Below, in pieces: positions 9,301 to 16,437 of a stretch of DNA of 64,000 nucleotides. This stretch comes from Peribacillus kribbensis DSM 17871 (GTDB taxonomy: Bacteria > Bacillota > Bacilli > Bacillales > DSM-1321): NCBI RefSeq assembly GCF_000430765.1, contig NZ_KE387240.1, forward strand, positions 162,119 to 226,118, written 5' to 3'. Each line of letters opens with the position of its first letter. The first letter of the stretch is position 1. The notes beneath the pieces were generated by a model, which saw only the letters and a program-made list of their open reading frames with translations, ran no database searches and was not told the DNA's origin. The translations under genes and the position numbers were made by a program.

Positions 9301-12087
9301 ATGAAACAGCGATATGCAGTCGTGGATCTCGAAACAACCGGGCATTCACCCAAAAAAGGCGACTCCATTATTCAATTTGCCTGTGTAGTAATAGAAGAGG
9401 ATACAATTATTGATCAATATTCCACATACATACGGCCATCAGGACCGATACCGCCATTTATAGAAGAATTGACTGGAATAAGTGATGAAATGGTAAAGGA
9501 TGCACCCCCATTCAGTGAGGTAGCTGAGAAGATTAACTCTCTTCTTGCCGGTGCTGTTTTTGTGGCACATAATGTCCTTTTTGATTTGTCCTTTTTACAG
9601 GAGGAATTAACAGCTGCAGGCTTCGAAGGATTTTACGGCTCTACCATAGATACGGTTGAGCTTGCCAAGATTCTGCTTCCTTCCTCTGACAGCTTTAAGC
9701 TGTCCAGCCTCTCCAGGGAAGAAGGGCTCAGCCATGAGAGGCCGCATCAGGCAGACAGTGATGCTTATGTAACCGCCATGCTGTTCTTGCGGCTTAAAGA
9801 AAAAATGGGCCGTCTGCCGGCAGTTACATTAAAGCAGTTATTCCGGCTGTCATTCTCGCTGAAAAGTGAAATATCAGATATGATCGGATTATTTATGGAG
9901 GAAAAAGCTAAGAAGGCGCTTGAGCCGCTGGATGGCTTGGAGATCTTCAGGGGGATCGCTATAAAAGTTCCTTCTGAACAAAAAAAGAGAACCCAGGAAC
10001 AAGATGGGGACTATGATTACAGCTTCGAGTCAAGGTTCAGCAGGATTCAAAAGGCAATTCCCCTTGCAGAGAAAAGGCTGGGACAGCTGCAAATGATGGA
10101 TCGCGTATACGAGGCTCTCAGGGGAAATAAATGCTTAATTGCTGAAGCAGGTACAGGTATTGGGAAATCACTTGGCTATTTATATCCAGCGTCTTATTAC
10201 ACGCACAGCAGTAAAAAGAAGGTGATCATCAGCACGTATACCCGCCATCTGCAGGACCAGCTATTAGAGAAGGAAATACCCGCACTGAACAGGATCCTGC
10301 CTTTTGGGATCCGGGTGAATACATTAAAAGGAAGAAACAATTATCTGAGTCTGGCCAGGTTTGAACGCGTTTTACGGCAGAAGGACGATAATTATGATAC
10401 GTCCCTGACAAAGATGCAGATCCTGGTGTGGCTGACCCAGACAAATACCGGGGATAAAGAAGAGCTCCACCTGTCAAGCGGGGGAGAAGGATTCTGGGAT
10501 AAACTCCAGACAACGGGCGATCTTCCTGCCAAGCTGCAGGAGCCCTGGCAGGAAAGGGACTTCTTTGAACGCGCCAGGGAGGCTGCCGCTCAAGCAGATA
10601 TGATCATTACCAATCATTCCTACCTGATTCAGGATCAAAGGCAAAAACAGCCCATACTGCCCAGAAACGCAGCACTGATTCTTGATGAAGCACACCATCT
10701 GCCTGGCGCATACAGCAAAACAGCAGGAATCCAGATCAGTTATCTGGCAATCAGGACACTGATTAACCGCTTGGGACTTTACAGTCAAAAAATGATCCTT
10801 TACCGTCTTGAAAAGACGATCCGGGAAAAAGAATGGAGTGTTCGTACTTCACTGGGAGAAGCCGAACGTCATATTCATGATTTTCTCTACGAGACGGATC
10901 AATTGTTCCACTTTCTCTCGAGGCCGTCAAAAGGAGCCCAAGGGCAGAAAAATACAATCATTCGTTATGATGCAAATGGAGAATCAAGGGAACAGAAGGC
11001 AGTCAGGATGTCTGCGGAAAGAGCAGTTGATTTTTTGCAGCGTTCTATATCTGCTGCAGAAGAAAGGCTTCAGCTATTAGAGGAAAGAGAGGAATTCCTG
11101 GGTAAAAGCCATCTGTATTATGTATCGGAAGCAAGAAATGTACTGAATGAAATGAAGGAACTGAAAAACAATCTGAGAGAATTCTTCCTAATGAACAATC
11201 CGTATTCCGTTTATTGGACGGAGGCTTCGAGAAGCGGACATAATGTTTCCATTATGCTCTGCTCGCAGCCAGTAACACCTCGGGTAACTTTATGGGACTC
11301 TTATCTTTCAAAATTTTCTTCTGTTATTTTCACTTCCGCAACACTGGAAATAAAAGGTACTTTTTCATTTTTTTCTGAGCAGCTTGGCATTCCTGTTGAT
11401 GTTGACACTGCGGTTTATCCTTCACCCTTTAATTATAAGGAAAAAGTGAAAGTCATCATTCCATCTTCAATGCCTGATATCAGCAAAACTCCGATCGATT
11501 TGTATGCTGAAGAAGTTGCCCGCCATATCAGGGTGGCTGCCGAAGGGTCCCGTGGAAGGATGCTGGTTTTATTTACATCAAAAGAGCTTCTTAAACTGAC
11601 CCATGAACAACTTAAGAAGGAGGAAGCTCTTGCCGAGTATACACTCTTAGCCCAGGGAATTACGGGAGGAAGCAAATGGAAGCTTTTAAAAAGTTTCCAG
11701 GGCTTCGAAAAGGGAATACTTCTAGGAAATTCGAGCTTCTGGGACGGAGTGGATATTCCAGGGGATGCATTATCCTGCCTGGTCATTGTCCGCCTTCCTT
11801 TTGCCTCGCCTGACGATGTGGTAAATGCCGCAATGGGTAAGTATCTGACCGACCAAGGAAGAAAGCCTTTTTCTGACTTTTCTCTCCCGCAGGCCATATT
11901 AAGATTTAAGCAGGGCTTTGGCAGACTGATCCGATCAGAAAGTGATAAAGGTGTATTGATTATCATGGACAGGAGGATCCTTACGGCATCTTATGGACGG
12001 GCCTTTTTAGAGGCGGTCCCCCCGGTATACTTGGAAGAGGCATCTATTGGGGAGCTGGGACAATCCGTCAGAAAATGGCTTGATTAA
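9301..12087 (+). CDS. dinG: DinG helicase with N-terminal 3'-5' exonuclease domain
   Basis: A 928-residue fusion. Residues about 1-165 are a DEDDh exonuclease (D9-L-E11, HNVLFDLSFL, and a C-terminal HQADSDA). The rest is an XPD/DinG-type superfamily 2 helicase: Walker A AGTGIGKS at 283-290, Walker B D462-E-A-H465 and a C-terminal GRLIRSESDKG motif. I see no four-cysteine iron-sulfur cluster domain, in keeping with the B. subtilis/S. aureus type, where the exonuclease is the active part. Probable role in nucleic acid repair or processing. GAGGTG precedes the start. Compare the second DinG-like gene at 32908. Confidence 0.93.
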   Translation: MKQRYAVVDLETTGHSPKKGDSIIQFACVVIEEDTIIDQYSTYIRPSGPIPPFIEELTGISDEMVKDAPPFSEVAEKINSLLAGAVFVAHNVLFDLSFLQEELTAAGFEGFYGSTIDTVELAKILLPSSDSFKLSSLSREEGLSHERPHQADSDAYVTAMLFLRLKEKMGRLPAVTLKQLFRLSFSLKSEISDMIGLFMEEKAKKALEPLDGLEIFRGIAIKVPSEQKKRTQEQDGDYDYSFESRFSRIQKAIPLAEKRLGQLQMMDRVYEALRGNKCLIAEAGTGIGKSLGYLYPASYYTHSSKKKVIISTYTRHLQDQLLEKEIPALNRILPFGIRVNTLKGRNNYLSLARFERVLRQKDDNYDTSLTKMQILVWLTQTNTGDKEELHLSSGGEGFWDKLQTTGDLPAKLQEPWQERDFFERAREAAAQADMIITNHSYLIQDQRQKQPILPRNAALILDEAHHLPGAYSKTAGIQISYLAIRTLINRLGLYSQKMILYRLEKTIREKEWSVRTSLGEAERHIHDFLYETDQLFHFLSRPSKGAQGQKNTIIRYDANGESREQKAVRMSAERAVDFLQRSISAAEERLQLLEEREEFLGKSHLYYVSEARNVLNEMKELKNNLREFFLMNNPYSVYWTEASRSGHNVSIMLCSQPVTPRVTLWDSYLSKFSSVIFTSATLEIKGTFSFFSEQLGIPVDVDTAVYPSPFNYKEKVKVIIPSSMPDISKTPIDLYAEEVARHIRVAAEGSRGRMLVLFTSKELLKLTHEQLKKEEALAEYTLLAQGITGGSKWKLLKSFQGFEKGILLGNSSFWDGVDIPGDALSCLVIVRLPFASPDDVVNAAMGKYLTDQGRKPFSDFSLPQAILRFKQGFGRLIRSESDKGVLIIMDRRILTASYGRAFLEAVPPVYLEEASIGELGQSVRKWLD

Positions 12088-12091
12088 GGCC

Positions 12092-12118
12092 AAAAAAGCA
12101 GCATAAAGCTGCTTTTTA
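12092..12118 (+). terminator. Intrinsic terminator of dinG
   Basis: AAAAAGCAGC and GCTGCTTTTT pair around ATAAA. Confidence 0.85.
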
Positions 12119-12277
12119 AGGTGAGTGTTGAGGACTAGAATGTTTTTTAATGTATTGATGCCATAGTTGAGGTATACCTGATATAATGTTTAGTGAATCT
12201 TACTTGTAATCATAGTATGCCTCCCGAGGGGCAGGATTATGTTGCAGAAATAATGTGGAATGCTGGAGGAAATTGAC

Positions 12278-12448
12278 ATGGAAAGCAAAATTGAAGTCAT
12301 ATCAACGGTGAGAGTACAAAGTACTCCTGATTTATATAAAATAGTTGATGCTTTAAACCGGACTCTTAAAGAAAATGATCTTATGTTCGGACTGGCCTTG
12401 GATCCAGAGAATAAAGAAAAAGCGGTATTTACAATTTACCGTACATAA
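12278..12448 (+). CDS. ypmA: YpmA family protein
   Basis: A 56-residue soluble protein of unknown function, conserved beside ypmB and aspB in Bacillus. It ends in AVFTIYRT, which I recall from B. subtilis YpmA. I chose ATG 12278 over 12260: CTGGAGGA lies 8-10 nt before it and the length then equals that of the B. subtilis protein. No motif suggests a function. Confidence 0.85.
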   Translation: MESKIEVISTVRVQSTPDLYKIVDALNRTLKENDLMFGLALDPENKEKAVFTIYRT

Positions 12449-12466
12449 TGAAAGAGTGGCAGAAGA

Positions 12467-12937
12467 ATGAAAAAATGGATAATCCTTGTTATTCTATTTT
12501 TAGTAATAGCAGCCGCTGCAGGAGGCGCTGTTTACTCAAAAGCCGTTCAGCCCAAAAAAACCGCCTACCATAAAGCGGAAGTGGCTGCGAAGGATCATGG
12601 ATTGAAGGCTGTAGACAGTTTTTATCTTTATTATGGGACTAGTACGTATTATATTGCTTCAGGCAAAGACAGCAAGGGCGTCAAAAGGATTCTTTGGATT
12701 CCCGAAAAAGGGAAAAGAGTCGTTGAGCAGAAGGATTCAGCAGGCGTGTCAAAGGAATCCATCATCAGCAAAGTGAATAAAGAGCTTCATCCAGATGACA
12801 TTTTGTCTGTTAAACTTGGCATGGAGAACAATGTTCCCCTGTGGGAAGTAGTATATAAGAGCGGGTCCAGCCGGCTGAATTATGAATACTTTGACTTTAA
12901 CACAGGGGATTGGCTTAAATATTATAGAAGCATTTAA
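12467..12937 (+). CDS. ypmB: YpmB-like membrane-anchored protein (DUF5590/PepSY-like)
   Basis: A 156-residue protein with one N-terminal transmembrane segment (about residues 3-25) and an extracytoplasmic domain resembling paired PepSY-like repeats. Function is unknown; it sits between ypmA and aspB as in B. subtilis, and its stop overlaps the ribosome binding site region of aspB. Confidence 0.85.
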   Translation: MKKWIILVILFLVIAAAAGGAVYSKAVQPKKTAYHKAEVAAKDHGLKAVDSFYLYYGTSTYYIASGKDSKGVKRILWIPEKGKRVVEQKDSAGVSKESIISKVNKELHPDDILSVKLGMENNVPLWEVVYKSGSSRLNYEYFDFNTGDWLKYYRSI

Positions 12938-12951
12938 TGGGAGGAATTGGC

Positions 12952-14136
12952 GTGAAGCTAGCAAAAAGAGTGGAAGCATTAACACCATCGACTACACTGG
13001 CCATTACAGCTAAAGCAAAGGAAATGAAGGATCAGGGAATCGATGTGATCGGCCTTGGAGCAGGTGAGCCGGATTTTAATACCCCAAAGCATATAATTGA
13101 AGCCGCAGAGAAATCCATGTGGGAAGGGCATACGAAATATACTCCTTCTGCAGGACTTCCTATATTAAAAAAAGCGATTGCAGACAAATTAAAAAAAGAC
13201 CAGGGTCTTGATTATGGATTGTCTCAAATTATGGTCGCTTCCGGAGCAAAGCATGCTCTGTATACTCTGTTTCAGGCGATACTTGATCAAGGGGATGAAG
13301 TCATCATCCCGATCCCTTATTGGGTGAGCTATCCTGAACAAGTGAAGCTTGCAGGCGGAGTGCCTGTTTATATCAATGGCAGAGAAGAAAATAGCTTTAA
13401 AATAACGGTGGAACAGCTGAAAGAGGCTGTAACGCCAAAAACAAAAGCCTTGATCATTAATTCCCCGAGCAACCCGACAGGAATGATTTACACAAGTGAA
13501 GAGCTGCGTGCACTGGGTGAGATATGCCTGGAGCATGATATTTTAATCATTTCGGATGAGATTTATGAGAAGCTCGTATATGGGGATCATGTCCATGTTT
13601 CCATCGCTGAGCTTTCAGAGCCTTTAAAGGAAAACACCATTATCATTAATGGTGTATCCAAATCTCACTCCATGACAGGATGGAGAATTGGATATGCCGC
13701 CGGCAGCAAGGAAATTATTTCAGCCATGACAAATCTGGCAAGTCATAGTACTTCGAATCCTACTACTACAGCCCAATATGGGGCCATCGCGGCTTATGAA
13801 GGCCCGCAGGATGCTGTGGCAGAAATGAGGGACGCTTTTGAAGGGCGCCTAAACACCATTTATACAAAGCTGGTCTCTATACCAGGGATCTCCTGCATAA
13901 AGCCACAGGGAGCGTTTTATCTCTATCCGAACGTGAAAAAGGCAGCTGAACTGACAGGTCTGAAAGACGCAGATGAATTTGCGAAGGCTTTGCTTGAAGA
14001 AGCGAGGGTCGCTGTAATCCCGGGTTCTGGATTCGGTTCTCCTGATAATATCCGGCTATCCTATGCCACGTCCATGGAACAGCTGGAAAAAGCAGTAGAA
14101 CGGATTTCGGAGTTTGTTTCCAGCAGGCAGAATTAA
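12952..14136 (+). CDS. aspB: Aspartate aminotransferase AspB
   Basis: A 394-residue fold-type I, PLP-dependent transaminase interconverting aspartate and oxaloacetate. The PLP lysine is in SKSHSMTGWRIGY near residue 233; NSPSNPTG and the C-terminal arginine in NIRLSYA bind cofactor and substrate. I start at GTG 12952 because GGGAGGA lies 6 nt upstream and the B. subtilis protein begins KLAKRV here; the ATG at 12937 would use no RBS. In B. subtilis asnS follows; here a terminator and dnaD follow instead. Confidence 0.95.
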   Translation: MKLAKRVEALTPSTTLAITAKAKEMKDQGIDVIGLGAGEPDFNTPKHIIEAAEKSMWEGHTKYTPSAGLPILKKAIADKLKKDQGLDYGLSQIMVASGAKHALYTLFQAILDQGDEVIIPIPYWVSYPEQVKLAGGVPVYINGREENSFKITVEQLKEAVTPKTKALIINSPSNPTGMIYTSEELRALGEICLEHDILIISDEIYEKLVYGDHVHVSIAELSEPLKENTIIINGVSKSHSMTGWRIGYAAGSKEIISAMTNLASHSTSNPTTTAQYGAIAAYEGPQDAVAEMRDAFEGRLNTIYTKLVSIPGISCIKPQGAFYLYPNVKKAAELTGLKDADEFAKALLEEARVAVIPGSGFGSPDNIRLSYATSMEQLEKAVERISEFVSSRQN

Positions 14137-14160
14137 GAGTAGTAATGAATCAAATAAGGC

Positions 14161-14192
14161 AAAAAGCGGCATTTTTCGCCGCTTTTTTTTAT
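14161..14192 (+). terminator. Intrinsic terminator of aspB
   Basis: AAAAAGCGGC pairs with GCCGCTTTTT around ATTTTTC, then a long T run. Confidence 0.9.
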
Positions 14193-14371
14193 CGTATTTT
14201 TTGTGAAATATTGACAGGAATAAGTGAGAGCAGCGATGAATGTTCACCAGGATGATCGTTTATAGCAAAAAGATCTCTGCAATCGAATACAGAAAATATG
14301 TAAATTTTACCCTGAGTATTTTTCTCATTTCGACATTTTATTCATGGTATACTATTGTAGAGGTGTCATAT

Positions 14372-15061
14372 ATGGTAAAAGATCAATTTCTAGCTTGGAT
14401 GAAGGAAGGCAGTATTTCCATTCCTTCTTTTCTTTTGTCTCATTATAAGGAAATGGGATTAAATGAATATGAATTTATGATTTTGCTTCAGATACAGCTT
14501 TTTATAGAAAAGGGAAATGGATTTCCCACGCCCGATGAAATTTCCGGAAGGATGACTTTGGACATCACGGATTGTTCAAGTCATTTGAGAAGGCTGATTC
14601 AAAAAGGCTATCTTGAAATACAAGAAGAATACACAGCGGATTCAATTTTGTTTGAACGCTATTCTTTAGACCCGCTGAATGAAAAGATTGTACAGCATTT
14701 TATAAAGGTGCAGAACCAGCCGCAGGTTCCTGCTGAAACAGAAGAAAGTCTTTATACCATTTTTGAGAAAGAGTTCGGAAGGCCGCTCTCGCCATTTGAA
14801 TGTGAGACGCTTGCGATGTGGATGGAAGATGACCATCACTCAACTATGATCAAGGCAGCGCTTAAAGAAGCCGTCATTTCGGGAAAGCTGAATTTTCGAT
14901 ACATAGATCGAATTTTGTTTGAATGGAAGAGAAACGGCATTATGACACCCGATCAGGCTAAGACTCACGGCCAGAAATTCCGGATGAATAAAAGGGAAAG
15001 AAAGCAGGAAGTACAGACTGCCAGCAAGAATGTTCCTTTCTTTAATTGGCTGGAGCAGTAA
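14372..15061 (+). CDS. dnaD: DNA replication initiation protein DnaD
   Basis: A 229-residue primosome protein that helps remodel DnaA-oriC and load the helicase. The N-terminal winged-helix domain (about 1-110) is followed by the DnaD C-terminal domain with SLYTIFEKEFGRPLSPFE and a KLNFRYIDRILFEW motif, then the conserved NWLEQ tail. I chose ATG 14372, which has GAGGTG 6 nt upstream and matches the B. subtilis N-terminus; a 44-residue upstream extension has no support. TATACT at 14348-14353 may be a -10 element. Confidence 0.93.
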   Translation: MVKDQFLAWMKEGSISIPSFLLSHYKEMGLNEYEFMILLQIQLFIEKGNGFPTPDEISGRMTLDITDCSSHLRRLIQKGYLEIQEEYTADSILFERYSLDPLNEKIVQHFIKVQNQPQVPAETEESLYTIFEKEFGRPLSPFECETLAMWMEDDHHSTMIKAALKEAVISGKLNFRYIDRILFEWKRNGIMTPDQAKTHGQKFRMNKRERKQEVQTASKNVPFFNWLEQ

Positions 15062-15097
15062 AATACGTTTACAATGCAAGTGCAAGGAGCTTAGAGT

Positions 15098-15754
15098 ATG
15101 CTAAATCAAACACAGATTAATTATTGTTTAGATAAAATAGGGGAGATGTTTCCTGATGCGCATTGCGAATTGAATCACTCCAACCCCTTTGAGCTGGTAA
15201 TTGCTGTTGCACTGTCAGCTCAATGTACCGATGCATTGGTAAATAGAGTAACGAAAAGCTTATTTCTAAAATATAAAGAGCCCGAGGATTATCTGAATGT
15301 TCCCTTGGAAGAACTGGAAGGGGATATTAAATCCATCGGGTTATATCGGAATAAGGCCAAAAACATCCAAAAGCTGTGCCGGATGCTGATTGATGAATAT
15401 GGTGGCATACTGCCGGCAGACAGGGATGAACTGACTAAATTTCCGGGTGTTGGCAGAAAAACAGCCAATGTCGTTGTTTCAGTTGCATTTGGAGTTCCGG
15501 CCATCGCTGTGGATACACATGTAGAACGTGTCAGCAAACGCCTTGGAATCTGCAGGTGGAAGGACAGTGTATTGGAAGTGGAGCAGACCCTCATGAGAAG
15601 GGTGCCTAAAGAAAAGTGGTCAGATACACATCATAAGCTGATCTTTTTCGGCCGCTACCATTGCAAAGCACAGTCGCCTCAATGCGAAATCTGCCCGCTT
15701 CTTGATCTGTGCCGAGAAGGGAAGAAAAGAATGAAAAGGGTAAAGGGGTATTGA
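15098..15754 (+). CDS. nth: Endonuclease III
   Basis: A 218-residue DNA glycosylase/AP lyase for oxidised pyrimidines. The helix-hairpin-helix FPGVGRKTA holds catalytic K121 and the aspartate is D139 in VDTH. The iron-sulfur cluster ligands are C189-X6-C196-X2-C199-X5-C205. It follows dnaD by 36 nt, the B. subtilis order, and almost abuts ypoC. Confidence 0.96.
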   Translation: MLNQTQINYCLDKIGEMFPDAHCELNHSNPFELVIAVALSAQCTDALVNRVTKSLFLKYKEPEDYLNVPLEELEGDIKSIGLYRNKAKNIQKLCRMLIDEYGGILPADRDELTKFPGVGRKTANVVVSVAFGVPAIAVDTHVERVSKRLGICRWKDSVLEVEQTLMRRVPKEKWSDTHHKLIFFGRYHCKAQSPQCEICPLLDLCREGKKRMKRVKGY

Positions 15755-15759
15755 ATGCC

Positions 15760-16281
15760 ATGAAATTCACTACCCCTGTTTTTTTGACGAACCAAACTTT
15801 GAAGGAACAGCATCTGGACCTTCTACCCGATCAAATGGACCGATGGAATCCTGCTCTCCTTGATTTCTTCTATTTTCCGTATGAAAGCTGTTTCTACAGC
15901 GGCATCAATTGTTTTCAGCCCTGGAGAGATTTCACGGTCATTCACGATGTACTTTTTCTCTGGAAGGAACAAAAAAGCGGCCTTTCGGATCTTTTTAGGC
16001 AAAGAAACCGAAGGGAAGCACTTCCCCTGATGAAAAAAGGCATAGCGCTTTACGTATCTGCTTTTTTTTGGCTGAATAACAGCCCTGTCCATCTCTTTAA
16101 ATGGAAGGATAAAGCAGGGGGATTTGAAAGGATTCCGATGAATGGTATGGAACGTCTGGAATTTGTACTACATACACCTGGACATTATCAGTCATTAGCA
16201 CAACTTTCAGAATTATTTACTGAGCTGGAAAAAATATTATTTAAACACATGGCTATAAAAAAAGCATCAAGGATGCTTTGA
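15760..16281 (+). CDS. ypoC: YpoC family protein
   Basis: A 173-residue soluble protein rich in aromatic residues, of unknown function, always found after nth in Bacillus. I start at ATG 15760, which has AAAGGGG about 10 nt upstream; the longer frame from 15709 lies inside nth. The length is close to B. subtilis YpoC. The 3' end overlaps a small hairpin. Confidence 0.8.
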   Translation: MKFTTPVFLTNQTLKEQHLDLLPDQMDRWNPALLDFFYFPYESCFYSGINCFQPWRDFTVIHDVLFLWKEQKSGLSDLFRQRNRREALPLMKKGIALYVSAFFWLNNSPVHLFKWKDKAGGFERIPMNGMERLEFVLHTPGHYQSLAQLSELFTELEKILFKHMAIKKASRML

Positions 16282-16283
16282 TT

Positions 16284-16327
16284 CTGCAGACAGACTTGGT
16301 ACAGCTGGGTCTGCCTGCAGTTTTTTT
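16284..16327 (+). terminator. Intrinsic terminator of the dnaD-nth-ypoC unit
   Basis: CTGCAG-CAGAC and GTCTG-CTGCAG form an interrupted stem followed by seven T residues. Confidence 0.85.
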
Positions 16328-16398
16328 ATTCCCGGCCGCCAAACCAGGGATGGTTACACGATATGGATGACACAGAATTCTTTGGTTTTTAAAGCAAT

Positions 16399-16437
16399 AA
16401 AAAAACGTCTAAGCCCATTGCTTAGACGTTTTTTTTA
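16399..16437. terminator. Bidirectional terminator between ypoC and ponA
   Basis: AAAAAACGTCTAAG pairs with CTTAGACGTTTTTT. A/T tracts on both sides let it act on either strand; it ends at the ponA stop. Confidence 0.88.

Noticed and set aside
15709-15759. Longer start of ypoC within nth
   Set aside because: It translates the nth 3' end in another frame; the RBS supports 15760.
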